Positions 1-8,147 of a stretch of 64,000 nucleotides of DNA are shown here, in pieces. The translations under genes were made by a program, and so were the position numbers. The DNA is from Saccharopolyspora soli. GTDB taxonomy: Bacteria; Actinomycetota; Actinomycetes; Mycobacteriales; Pseudonocardiaceae. The notes beneath the pieces were generated by a model, which saw nothing but the letters and a program-made list of their open reading frames with translations, ran no database searches and was not told the DNA's origin. Each line of letters starts with the position of its first letter. Within the stretch, counting starts at the first letter, position 1. The DNA is taken from NCBI RefSeq assembly GCF_022678645.1, contig NZ_JALBWV010000023.1, positions 1 to 64,000 on the forward strand. The letters are read 5' to 3'.

Positions 1-137
<137 letters not shown>

Positions 138-151
138 CCCGGCTTTCGCAC

Positions 152-1156
152 CTACCGCAGCCGCGGGAGGACTTCGACGCCAAGGCGCGCGATGTTCTCC
201 TGGGTTCGCCGCGCGGTGCCGCCCCCTTCGACCATCATGATCACGTGATTGATGCCAGTACGTTCAGCACTGGCAAGCAACCGATCCACGCATTCGTCCG
301 GGCTGCCGACCGGATGCAGCGAGCACAACAGCTCGGTGTAGGCCACGGGGTCGCGCATCGACCGGAGCCGCCCGTCGATCGGCGTGTGGGCGGCGAGCCC
401 TGCCGCAAGCCACCCCGGCATCGCCTCGTGCAATTCGCGCACCGCCTGTGCGCGGTCGTCCGCGACATGCCCGAGCACAGCCGAGACATGCTGCACGGAC
501 CCCGGATCACGTCCCGCGACAACGGCCTTTTCCGCGTATCGCGCGACCATTTCCGCCTTCTCCTGATCGCCGATGTGCATGCCCAGCAACATGGGCAACC
601 CTCGAACCGCAGCTTCGTCCACAGTGGATCGCGAGGTGCATGCGACGGTCACGGGAGGCCCGGGGCGGGACAGCTGGGGGACGATCGGCACCTCGCGGAA
701 CGAGAACTGGTCGCCGTCGGCGCTCACGCGGCCCTCGGACAAACCGCGCAGGAGAAGATCAAGGCTTTCACCGAAGCCGCGCTCGTAGCGGTCCAGGCCG
801 GTGCCGAAGACCTCCAGGTCGACCCACGGCCCGCCGCGGCCGACCCCGAGGCGCAACCGCCCGTCGGACATTTCGTGGACCAGCGCTGCCTGCTCGGCCA
901 GCGCGACGGGATGCGCGGTGGACAGCACGCTGACCGCGGTCCCGAGCACGATGCGGCTCGTCTGCCCCAATGCCTGGGCCGCGAAGGTGATCGCCGACGG
1001 GCACACGCCATAGGGCATGAAATGGTGCTCGGCGATCCAGGCGTCGTCGAAACCCGCTGCCTCCGCATCCCGCACCGCCGCCATCGCCCGGTGGAGCGCT
1101 TCCCCATCACCCTGCCCCGGAAATCGGCCTGCCAGCAAGAACACCCCGAACCGCAC
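152..1156 (-). CDS. LLM-class flavin-dependent oxidoreductase (luciferase-like monooxygenase)
   Basis: This is a 334-residue protein of the bacterial luciferase-like family (TIM barrel, FMN or F420 dependent). It opens with RFGVFLLAGRF. The family-typical stretches DAWIAEHHF, then GTAVSVLSTAHPVALAEQ, then GRLRLGVGRGG lie in the first half, and the C-terminus ends ENIARLGVEVLP. The GTG at 1156 was chosen because GAGGGGG sits about five bases upstream; longer readings run into the divergent ATPase gene. The substrate is unknown. It is divergent from the ATPase gene at 1236 across a ~79-bp intergenic region that carries a candidate operator, so the two may be co-regulated. Confidence 0.85.
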   Translation of the reverse strand: MRFGVFLLAGRFPGQGDGEALHRAMAAVRDAEAAGFDDAWIAEHHFMPYGVCPSAITFAAQALGQTSRIVLGTAVSVLSTAHPVALAEQAALVHEMSDGRLRLGVGRGGPWVDLEVFGTGLDRYERGFGESLDLLLRGLSEGRVSADGDQFSFREVPIVPQLSRPGPPVTVACTSRSTVDEAAVRGLPMLLGMHIGDQEKAEMVARYAEKAVVAGRDPGSVQHVSAVLGHVADDRAQAVRELHEAMPGWLAAGLAAHTPIDGRLRSMRDPVAYTELLCSLHPVGSPDECVDRLLASAERTGINHVIMMVEGGGTARRTQENIARLGVEVLPRLR

Positions 1157-1192
1157 CACAACCCCCTCGCGCACCCGCGGATCATGTTTGCA

Positions 1193-1211
1193 ATGATTGT
1201 CAATGCCATTA
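1193..1211. promoter_or_regulatory. Candidate operator, ATGATTGTC-N5-CATTA, copy 1
   Basis: The sequence ATGATTGTC, five bases, CATTA lies between the divergent oxidoreductase and ATPase genes. It overlaps an imperfect palindrome, GCAATGA-TTG-TCAATGC, at 1190-1206. The same spaced motif recurs at 2359-2377 before the methyltransferase gene. AT-rich dyads of this type in a GC-rich genome resemble Fur/Zur-family sites, but the regulator is not identified. Confidence 0.45.
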
Positions 1212-1235
1212 AATGCCGTGCGCGAGGAGCCCATC

Positions 1236-2216
1236 GTGAAGATCGCCTTCGTCGGCAAGGGCGGTAGCGGCAAGACGACTCTCTCGTCGCTGTTCGCCCG
1301 CTCGCTTGCCGCCACCGGAAGTCCCGTCCTGGCCTTCGATGCCGACATCAACCAGCACCTGGGTGTCGCGCTCGGACTGTCCGAAGAAGAATGCGCGCGG
1401 ATGCCGCCGCTGGGCGGACATCTGCCGCTGATCAAGGATTACCTGCGTGGCCGCAATCCCCGCATCCCGGACAGCGACGCCATGGTCAAGACGACGCCAC
1501 CGGGCGCCGGGTCCCGGCTGCTGCGCGCGGTCGAGGACAACCCGATCTACGAGCGCTGCGTACGCGAAGTCGACGGTGTCCGGCTGGCGGTGACCGGGCC
1601 GTTCACCGACGTCGATCTCGGCGTGGCCTGCTACCACTCCAAGGTCGGCGCGGCGGAGCTGCTGCTCAACCACCTCGTCGACGGTCCGGGCGAATACGTC
1701 GTCGTCGACATGACCGCTGGTGCGGACGCATTCGCCTCGGGCCTGTTCACCCGGTTCGACGTGACGTTCCTGGTCTGCGAGCCCACCGTGCGCAGCATCG
1801 GCGTCTACCGGCAATACCTGGAGTACGCCAAGGACTTCGACGTCCGCATCGCCGCGGTGGGCAACAAGATCAGCGACGACGACGATCGGGACTTCCTGCG
1901 CACCCAACTCGGCAGCGACCTGCTGACCTGCCTGAGCACGTCACGCCACGTCCGCGCGGCCGAGCGCGGCGAGGTCCGACCGATCAGCGCGCTCGAAGAC
2001 GACAACACCGCCGCGCTGACCGCGATGCGCGACGTCGTCGACGGCGCCGAGAAGGACTGGGCGAAGTTCCAGCGCCAAGCAGTGGAGTTCCACCTGCGCA
2101 ACGCCGCCGCCTGGGCCAGCGACCGCGCCGGGCACGACCTGTCCGACCAAGTCGACCCCGACTTCCAACACGGCCCCGCTGCACTCCCCTTCTCCGGAGC
2201 AGCACCAGTGTCCTGA
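1236..2216 (+). CDS. CooC/MinD-like P-loop ATPase
   Basis: A 326-residue P-loop NTPase of the SIMIBI (MinD/ParA/CooC) class. The deviant Walker A motif GKGGSGKTT is at residues 7-15. An AFDADINQHLG segment follows (Walker A' / switch region), and VVVDMTAGADAF is the Walker B region. CooC-type members load metal into enzymes or act as maturation ATPases, but nothing here names the client. GTG at 1236 is preferred because AGGAG sits six bases upstream and the protein then starts directly at MKIAFVGKGG. The next gene, 180 bp downstream, is a methyltransferase with its own copy of the shared promoter motif. Confidence 0.8.
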   Translation: MKIAFVGKGGSGKTTLSSLFARSLAATGSPVLAFDADINQHLGVALGLSEEECARMPPLGGHLPLIKDYLRGRNPRIPDSDAMVKTTPPGAGSRLLRAVEDNPIYERCVREVDGVRLAVTGPFTDVDLGVACYHSKVGAAELLLNHLVDGPGEYVVVDMTAGADAFASGLFTRFDVTFLVCEPTVRSIGVYRQYLEYAKDFDVRIAAVGNKISDDDDRDFLRTQLGSDLLTCLSTSRHVRAAERGEVRPISALEDDNTAALTAMRDVVDGAEKDWAKFQRQAVEFHLRNAAAWASDRAGHDLSDQVDPDFQHGPAALPFSGAAPVS

Positions 2217-2358
2217 GATGCGAGGAGCACCCGACAACGCCGTCCCGGATTGGCCACCGAAAACGAGATTTCCCAGCTCGAACTCGCAGGCAGATCGACG
2301 AGATGGCGCCGCAAGGGTGGGAGCCGATCGGTTGATCGCGCACACCTTCCATCATAAT

Positions 2359-2377
2359 ATGATTGTCGTTTTCATTA
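2359..2377. promoter_or_regulatory. Candidate operator, ATGATTGTC-N5-CATTA, copy 2
   Basis: This is the second copy of the motif found at 1193-1211. It sits about 20 bp before the methyltransferase start and extends into a dyad with TGATTGT and ATTATCA arms at 2360-2380. A site so close to the ribosome-binding site would overlap or follow the promoter, which suits repression. Confidence 0.45.
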
Positions 2378-2396
2378 TCATGTTCGAGGAGAGCGT

Positions 2397-3137
2397 GTGG
2401 CTGGAGAGACGGCGAGCGCGAAGTTCTACGACCAGACCGCCGAGCACGTGGCAGTGCTGATCAACGCCGCGTGGGACGGACTTGGTCCTGCGCTCAGCAG
2501 CGCGATGACCGGACTGGACACCACCACCGGCCCGATCGTCGATGTCGGAGCGGGGACCGGCGCTGGTACAGCCGTGCTCGCGCAAGCACTACCCGGCGCC
2601 GAAATCCTCGCCGTGGAACCGCATCCCGCCCTGCGCACCGCACTCCTGGCCAGGATCGCCGCGAACAGCGACCTGACCGCCCGGGTCACCGTGCTGGACA
2701 CCGACGTGCTCTCCGCCGCACTGCCCGAACGGATCGCCGCACTCGTCGCGATGAACGTCATCGGCCACCTCCCACCCCCGGACCGGCGAACTCTGTGGGC
2801 GGTGCTGGCTGACAAGCTCGCGCCCAGCGGCCGCGCCGTGCTCAATCTCTACCCGCCGACGAAGCCGGAAACCGTGCCCGCCGCGCCCATGGCCGAGGTG
2901 CGCGTCGGCCGACGGCACTACCTCGGCACGGCCGCCGCAGAACCTGCCGGTGTAGATGCGATCACCTGGCGGATGACCTACCAGGTCCGCGAGGACGATC
3001 AGACCGTCACCGAGTTCACCGCCGCCGACCACTGGTACGTGTTCACCCCCGAACAGCTCGTCGCCGAACTCGCCGAACACGGACTCCGGTGCACCGCGGG
3101 CGACCCCACTCAGGGGTTGCAGATCATCACCCGCTGA
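2397..3137 (+). CDS. SAM-dependent class I methyltransferase
   Basis: A 246-residue Rossmann-fold methyltransferase. Motif I, IVDVGAGTGAGT, is at about residues 43-54. The acidic post-I region is EILAVEPHPALR, and a motif IV-like VAMNVIGHLPPPDR follows. The C-terminal half is a beta-rich lid ending in ADHWYVFTPEQLVAELAEHG, typical of small-molecule methyltransferases. GTG at 2397 has a GAGGAGAG ribosome site just upstream. The substrate is unknown. The upstream motif shared with the oxidoreductase/ATPase promoter suggests one regulon. Confidence 0.85.
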   Translation: MAGETASAKFYDQTAEHVAVLINAAWDGLGPALSSAMTGLDTTTGPIVDVGAGTGAGTAVLAQALPGAEILAVEPHPALRTALLARIAANSDLTARVTVLDTDVLSAALPERIAALVAMNVIGHLPPPDRRTLWAVLADKLAPSGRAVLNLYPPTKPETVPAAPMAEVRVGRRHYLGTAAAEPAGVDAITWRMTYQVREDDQTVTEFTAADHWYVFTPEQLVAELAEHGLRCTAGDPTQGLQIITR

Positions 3138-3236
3138 CCCGCGAGGAGACGACGAGAACGGATCAGCACAGCTACCCTCCGCAGTGCCAAACGAGAAGTG
3201 GCTGAGCGGCGCCTGGACGTCTGTTTTCGTCGGGCC

Positions 3237-4004
3237 CTACCAATCGAGCTCGGCCAGCACGAACGGTTCGCTCTCGGGCGCTTCCTTGCGCGCCATCAGG
3301 GCTCGTTCGGCGGGGGCGCCAGCGGGCACGCGCAGCGGAGGATCAGGCTGCTCGATCGTGTCGGCTACGACGGCGGCCACCTCCTCGGCGGTGATGACCT
3401 CGCCGCGCAGCGCTCGGAGTTGCTGGTACAGCGGGGCATACGGGTCATCCTCGGTGAAGAACACCTTGGCTTGCTCGGCACCGTTCGTGGACACCGCGCC
3501 CGGCTGCACGATGCTCACCTTGATGCCGAAGTGGCGCGTCTCAATGGCCAGTGTCTCCGCAATCGCCTCCAGCGCCCACTTGCTTGCGCCGTACGGGCCA
3601 ATGATCGGCAGCACCAGTCGTCCTTGGGTGCTGGAGACGAAGAGAAGGCGGCCCGATCCTCGTTCCCGCATCGCCGGCAGCACCCCCTGCGCGACTCGCA
3701 GCGCGCCCAGGGTGTTGAGCTGGTAGAGCCGTTCGACCTCCGCGAGCGGGACGCTCTCCAGCGGCGCGCGCACCGTCGCACCGGCGTTGCTGACCAAGAC
3801 GTCGATCTCCCCGGCGTCAACGATGGCCTGGTCGACGCTGTCCTGATCGGTGACGTCGAGGCGCAGCCGCTGGTCCACGGGGAGGTCGGCCAAGGTTTCC
3901 GGCCGACGGGCGGTGGCGATCACCCGATGGCCACGGTTCGCCAGTTCGACGGCGATGGCGCGGCCGATTCCTTTGGACGCGCCGGTGATGAGCACGGACG
4001 ACAT
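3237..4004 (-). CDS. SDR family NAD(P)-dependent oxidoreductase
   Basis: A classical short-chain dehydrogenase of 255 residues. It has the cofactor motif TGASKGIG near residue 7, the structural motif SNAGA (in place of NNAG), the catalytic serine in LFVSSTQGR, and the catalytic YGASK pair. The start at 4004 is preceded by a strong GAGAGGAGAA. The gene is convergent with the methyltransferase and lies downstream of the GNAT gene on the same strand (~80 bp). The substrate cannot be told from sequence. Confidence 0.9.
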   Translation of the reverse strand: MSSVLITGASKGIGRAIAVELANRGHRVIATARRPETLADLPVDQRLRLDVTDQDSVDQAIVDAGEIDVLVSNAGATVRAPLESVPLAEVERLYQLNTLGALRVAQGVLPAMRERGSGRLLFVSSTQGRLVLPIIGPYGASKWALEAIAETLAIETRHFGIKVSIVQPGAVSTNGAEQAKVFFTEDDPYAPLYQQLRALRGEVITAEEVAAVVADTIEQPDPPLRVPAGAPAERALMARKEAPESEPFVLAELDW

Positions 4005-4086
4005 GGCGGTTCTCCTCTCGACAACGCGGAACTGGCTCGGGTAGCCGCTGGTCTGGACGCGAAACGGGCCGCCTTCGTGGAAAAGC

Positions 4087-4845
4087 TCACCGGCGCTTCC
4101 GCTTGATGAGCGGCGGGATGCCGTCGACGGACGAGCGGGTGAGGACAAGGATCGTGGTGCGGAGGCGAAGTCGGAAGCCGAGGGACTCGTACAGGCGGAC
4201 GGCGTTCGTATTGGACGCGAGCACATGCAGGAACGGCGTCTCGCCGCGTTCCCGGATGCTGGCTGCGACAGCCAGCAGCAGACGTGTCCCCAGACCCCGT
4301 CCGCGCTGTCCGGGATCGGTGCAGACGCCGCTGATTTCCGTCCAACCTGGAATGCGCAGTCGTTCACCGGCCATCGCGACCAGGCGATCGCCGCGGCGGA
4401 TGCCCAGGTAGGTACCCATCTCGATGGTGCGCTTCAGGAATGGGCCCGGCTTGGTCAGTTCCGCCAGAGCGAGCATCTCCGGAACGTCCGCCCAGGTGAG
4501 GCGAACGGCCTCCTCGTCCGGGGCGGCGGCGATCCCGTCGTCGACGAACTGCAGCAGTGGGATGCGCGTCTCGACCTGCCAGCCCTCCGGCGGCTTGAGC
4601 GTCGAACCGGTCAGCGTGATCTCCGCACCGGGACCGGCGAGTGCTGCGATGTCCGCCCAGTCGGCTTCGCCAGGGGCGTCCGGCAGCGCCATGAACGGCG
4701 ACATGTCGGCCGGGTAGCGCAGTGCGTTGCCGCGTCGCTGCGCGAAGTGGGCGTGCGGCCCCGTCAGCGCCGAGTAGATCGCGTTGTCCAACGGATGTGC
4801 CAGCAAAGCGGTGTCCTCACTTGCTTTCGTCGGCCTGGGGTGCAC
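4087..4845 (-). CDS. GNAT family N-acetyltransferase
   Basis: A 252-residue protein whose C-terminal ~120 residues form a GNAT domain. The acetyl-CoA binding motif A is DPGQRGRGLGTRLLLAVAA, followed by the motif B region VLASNTNAVRLYESLGF. The N-terminal half is variable and would carry the substrate pocket. The start at 4845 lies 29 bases inside the end of the HxlR regulator gene on the same strand, so the two are probably transcribed and translated together. The FR47-like arrangement is common in uncharacterised acetyltransferases; the substrate is unknown. Confidence 0.85.
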   Translation of the reverse strand: MHPRPTKASEDTALLAHPLDNAIYSALTGPHAHFAQRRGNALRYPADMSPFMALPDAPGEADWADIAALAGPGAEITLTGSTLKPPEGWQVETRIPLLQFVDDGIAAAPDEEAVRLTWADVPEMLALAELTKPGPFLKRTIEMGTYLGIRRGDRLVAMAGERLRIPGWTEISGVCTDPGQRGRGLGTRLLLAVAASIRERGETPFLHVLASNTNAVRLYESLGFRLRLRTTILVLTRSSVDGIPPLIKRKRR

Positions 4846-5368
4846 GCGAGGCCGGGAGCGGTTCGAGAAGCCGCCGCGGTGTGTTGAGCATGGCGGACAC
4901 GGGATCGGGGTTGGAGTTCGTCGGCTCGAACCCAGGGCCGGGTTCGATGCGGATCTCCGGGACCGCGACGACCGAACCGCACTGCTCGCAACGTCCCTCG
5001 TGATCGAGCAGGCCTCCGTCCTCGTCGTGGCGCAGGGCGCGTTTGACTCCGGTCGGCGAATAGAACGCGTCGCCCCAGTTGATGAGCGAGCGCACGATCG
5101 GCCACAGTGCGAGGCCCTTGGTGGTGAGCTGGTACTCGACGGTTCCTGCGCCGCCGTCGTCGCGAGTGAGCACGCCTTCCCGAACGAGAAGCTTCAGCCG
5201 GTTGGTCAGGACGGCGCGGGGGATGCCGAGTTGGGTGGCGAAGTCCCCGAACCGACGTACCCCGTAGAACGCGTCGCGGATGATGAGCAGCGTCCACCGC
5301 TCTCCGACGACTTCCAACGCTCGCGCCAACGAGCAGTTGCGGTCCGCGTAGGTGCTGGGAAGGGACAT
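4817..5368 (-). CDS. HxlR family transcriptional regulator
   Basis: A 183-residue MarR-like winged-helix regulator of the HxlR family. The signature CSLARALEVVGERWTLLIIR is at residues ~12-31, followed by the recognition helix region FGDFATQLGIPRAVLTNRL and the wing GGAGTVEYQLTTKG. A CEQC pair near residue 137 could bind metal or be redox active. ATG at 5368 is favoured over the GTG six bases upstream because TAGGAT is then properly spaced. It is divergent from the NmrA-like gene with two dyads between them, suggesting it represses that gene and itself. Confidence 0.85.
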   Translation of the reverse strand: MSLPSTYADRNCSLARALEVVGERWTLLIIRDAFYGVRRFGDFATQLGIPRAVLTNRLKLLVREGVLTRDDGGAGTVEYQLTTKGLALWPIVRSLINWGDAFYSPTGVKRALRHDEDGGLLDHEGRCEQCGSVVAVPEIRIEPGPGFEPTNSNPDPVSAMLNTPRRLLEPLPASRAPQADESK

Positions 5369-5387
5369 GCTCACATCCTACCCCGTC

Positions 5388-5404
5388 AGTTCGCTCACTG
5401 AACT
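5388..5404. promoter_or_regulatory. Dyad 1, AGTTC-N7-GAACT, probable HxlR operator
   Basis: The sequence AGTTCGCTCACTGAACT has AGTTC/GAACT arms. It lies about 20 bp upstream of the HxlR start and is followed by a second, related dyad 22 bp further on. A TAAAGT hexamer at 5415-5420, between the two, could be the -10 element of the rightward promoter. Confidence 0.5.
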
Positions 5405-5426
5405 AGCCTTGTGCTAAAGTCGAGGT

Positions 5427-5443
5427 AGTTCACTGACTGAACC
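5427..5443. promoter_or_regulatory. Dyad 2, AGTTC-N6-GAAC, probable HxlR operator
   Basis: AGTTCACTGACTGAACC repeats the half-sites of the dyad at 5388-5404. It lies just downstream of a candidate -10 (TAAAGT, 5415-5420), where a bound repressor would block transcription of the NmrA-like gene. Confidence 0.5.
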
Positions 5444-5532
5444 GCCCCACGATGAGCCAGGCTAGTCAGGCTGGCAGAGGGTTGAATTTCCTGAACTGTG
5501 CTCAGGAACTAGAACTGCCGAAAGGTATTCAG

Positions 5533-6471
5533 ATGTCCCACGATGACAGGCTGTTCCTGGTCACCGGCGCGACCGGCAAGACCGGAGGCGGCGCGATCAA
5601 ACTGCTCCTTGAGCGCGGTCACCGTGCTCGGGCGATGGTGCACCGCGAGGACGAACGCTCGCGTGCGCTGGCCGAGGCCGGTGCCGAGGTCGTAGTCGCG
5701 GATTTGCACGACCTCGACGGCATGACCACCGCCCTGCAGGGCGTCACCGGCGCCTACTTCTGCCACCCGATCCTCCCGGGACTGGTGGAGTCGACCGTCA
5801 TCTTCGCCCAAGCCGCGACCGAGGCCGGTGTCCGGTCAGTGGTCAACATGTCGCAGATCTCCGCCCGCCGCGAGGCAGGCAGCAACGCCGCCCGACAGCA
5901 CTGGCTGTGCGAGCGGCTGCTGGACCGGACCGACCTGCTCACCGTGCACATCCGTCCGACGTTCTTCACCGAGTGGCTGAAGACGTGGTGGGAACGGCGG
6001 GGCAGCGAGGGATACATCCGGCTCCCGTTCGGCGAGGGCCGACACGCCCCGATCGGCTCGGCCGACCAGGCCCGCGTGATCGCCGCCCTGCTGGCCGACC
6101 CCGAACCGCACGACCGCGCCGCCTACACCCTGCACGGCCCGGTCGAGCACAACCACCACGACATCGCCCGAGTCATGTCCAGCACGCTCGGCATCCCGGT
6201 GCACTACGAGCCGATCAGCGTCGAGGAGTTCGCCTCGGCCATGACCGAACGCGGCCTGCCCGCGCACCTCGTCCAGCACCTGAGCAACGTCGCCGTCGAC
6301 TACCAGAACGGCGTCTTCGCCGGGACCAACGACAACGTCGAGAAGATCGGCGGGCGCCCCCCGCTGTCCGTCGAACAGTTCGTCACCGAGAACCGCTCCT
6401 ACTTCGACACCAGCGGCCCCAACTTCGTCCCCGCCCCTGGCTCGCACACGCAGAGGACCGCACATGAGTGA
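5533..6471 (+). CDS. NmrA family NAD(P)-binding oxidoreductase
   Basis: A 312-residue atypical short-chain dehydrogenase of the NmrA/QOR2 kind. It has an N-terminal TGATGKTGG glycine motif (residues ~10-18) and the EVVVADLHDLDGM segment after beta 3. It lacks the classical YxxxK pair, as expected for NmrA-like redox sensors or quinone reductases. ATG at 5533 has GAAAGG upstream; an in-frame extension upstream is dominated by the operator region. It overlaps the downstream thioesterase by 8 bases, so the two form an operon. Control by the divergent HxlR regulator is likely, since HxlR/NmrA divergent pairs commonly respond to electrophiles. Confidence 0.85.
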   Translation: MSHDDRLFLVTGATGKTGGGAIKLLLERGHRARAMVHREDERSRALAEAGAEVVVADLHDLDGMTTALQGVTGAYFCHPILPGLVESTVIFAQAATEAGVRSVVNMSQISARREAGSNAARQHWLCERLLDRTDLLTVHIRPTFFTEWLKTWWERRGSEGYIRLPFGEGRHAPIGSADQARVIAALLADPEPHDRAAYTLHGPVEHNHHDIARVMSSTLGIPVHYEPISVEEFASAMTERGLPAHLVQHLSNVAVDYQNGVFAGTNDNVEKIGGRPPLSVEQFVTENRSYFDTSGPNFVPAPGSHTQRTAHE

Positions 6472-7003
6472 ATCGCCCGACGCGATGCCGAACACGCACA
6501 CCCCACCCGCGCCGGATCCAGCGCGGATGCGGGTGGTGAGCTGGGACGACCCTGAGGCGACCGCGACCATGGCGGGTGAACGCGACGGTCTGGAGTTCAT
6601 CCAGGCGCTCGCCGCCGGTGATGTACCACCCCCGCCCATCGTGCAGCTGATCGGTGCGCGGCTGGAATCCGCCGTGCAGGGGGAGGTGGTGTTCGCCCTG
6701 GAACCAGCGGAGTTTCACTACAACCCGATCGGTTCGGTGCACGGCGGCATCTACGCGACGCTGCTGGACTCGGCAGCGGGCTGTGCCGTGCACACGATGC
6801 TTCCGGCTGGGACCGGATACACCAGCCTGGATTTGTCCGTCCGGTTTCTCCGTCCAATGCGCATCGCCACCGGGACGGTCACCTGTACCGGGACGGTCAC
6901 CCATCTCGGACGCTGGATCGCGCTCGCCGAAGCGCGCCTCGAAGACGGCGCGGGCAGGCTGCTGGCCACCGCAACCAGCAACTGCCTGTTGATTCACGCA
7001 TGA
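6464..7003 (+). CDS. PaaI family hotdog-fold thioesterase
   Basis: A 179-residue hotdog thioesterase. The core GSVHGGIYATLLDSAAGCAV has the HGG(I/M) plus central-helix aspartate arrangement of the PaaI/YdiI group, and DLSVRFLRPM follows. Such enzymes hydrolyse aromatic or acyl CoA thioesters in the cytoplasm. The start codon lies within the last codons of the NmrA-like gene (8-base overlap), which argues for translational coupling. The first ~60 residues, before the hotdog core, are a variable extension. Confidence 0.88.
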   Translation: MSESPDAMPNTHTPPAPDPARMRVVSWDDPEATATMAGERDGLEFIQALAAGDVPPPPIVQLIGARLESAVQGEVVFALEPAEFHYNPIGSVHGGIYATLLDSAAGCAVHTMLPAGTGYTSLDLSVRFLRPMRIATGTVTCTGTVTHLGRWIALAEARLEDGAGRLLATATSNCLLIHA

Positions 7004-7140
7004 ATCGCATCGTTGCGGCGCGGGCTCGCTCGAAGGGACAGAAATGACCACCTCGTCACCAGCGCCACGGCGGCACCGGCGCTCCTCTCGTGCCGGATCG
7101 AGACGCGCTAACGTCGTGCCGAGCACGCGCGCAGGCGGTG

Positions 7141-7822
7141 TCAGCGGATGTCGATTCCGCGGCGGAGTGCACGTGTGATACCTGCGGCGACGGTGGTGGC
7201 CAGTACCCAGCCAGCGATGATGAGGATGACGGTCGCCCACTTCGATGCGCCGTGGGCTTGCCACATGACCTCGTGGCCGAGGTTGATGATGGGCATCAGC
7301 TGGTCCACTGTGTTCACGCAGGCGCCGATGGTCGGTGGCGTTTAACGGCGGGACGAGCTTGGCGTACGACAGGCCGTCGATATCGACGCCGCCAGTAGCA
7401 GCCCACATCTGTTGGGAATCGCTGAGGTACTCGCATTGGCCTTGCATGAGCAGGATCCGGCCATGTGGGGCGCTGTCGGGCTTTAGCGTGAGCTCCTGGG
7501 TAACCAGTCCGATCGCGTTGAGGGCGTTGTCGCTGCCACCGAGTCGGCAGTCGCCGGAGAAAAGAGTTTGGCGACGGACCTCGGCTCGCCTCAGTTGCAT
7601 CTCGCCCTCGGCGACGAACGGACGCTCACCAGAGGAGCACACCAGGTCGCGGGCAACGCGCGCGCCGCGCAAGTCCACAGACGGCTTGTAGGTCCCCTGG
7701 TGGCGATGCCATGCGGGTTTGGTCAGCTGCGCCGAACGCAGGTCGACGCTGGCACCAATCTGCGCTTCCTGCAGATGCAGCGAACCAACCATATCCGAAT
7801 CCCGGCATTCGAAGCTGCCCCC
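7141..7822 (-). pseudogene. Decayed membrane-associated oxidoreductase-like gene
   Basis: Two reading frames on the minus strand together give a recognisable but broken protein. From ~7822 to ~7337 one frame reads as a leucine-rich repeat-like protein (GSLHLQEAQIGASVDLRSAQ, then SVDLRGARVARDL, then VDIDGLSYAKLVPPL). From ~7352 to 7141 another frame supplies the family's C-terminus, with NTVDQLMPIINLGHEV and one membrane helix (VILIIAGWVLATTVAAG), ending RALRRGIDIR. From memory of actinobacterial membrane-associated oxidoreductase-type proteins, the middle section is deleted at the junction and the N-terminus is missing. No start codon or ribosome site fits either part. Confidence 0.65.
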
Positions 7823-8147
7823 ACGACTATACGGGCGGCCAGCACGACATCCGCGTGTGGAGCAATCACCGTGGCCTGTCCGAGGTTGCAGCGGCGAGCG
7901 AATTCTGGCCACCTGGCTCGCCCAGCCGCTCACCCCGCTTTCCGCCCTCCCGTCCGCAAAGCACGGAACGGGTCGTTCGCCGGCCTGGCCCAGCACTCGG
8001 TCTGGACGCCTCCGAGACGGTGCGGGCGCTCGGATCAGGTGCGGAGGCCGAGGCCGTCCGCGCGGCAGCTGCGAAAGTCCGTGCGTGCACGCAAGCGAGC
8101 TCGTGCCCGCACGTGCGGCTGTCCCAGTTCGAGCTCTGAGCCCGCCG
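7823..8147. other. Intergenic, no gene seen
   Basis: No convincing coding frame is present. It lies between the upstream edge of the decayed membrane protein and the end of the AlkZ-like gene, and may hold further unrecognisable debris of the pseudogene's missing N-terminus. Confidence 0.5.

Noticed and set aside
245..1267. A long plus-strand open frame opposite the LLM oxidoreductase
   Set aside because: It is the antisense of a well-supported gene; its protein is Arg/His-rich with no domain or ribosome site.
1190..2380. Firm call of Zur boxes
   Set aside because: The dyads are imperfect and the two copies share a spaced motif rather than a clear Zur consensus; left as Fur/Zur-like.
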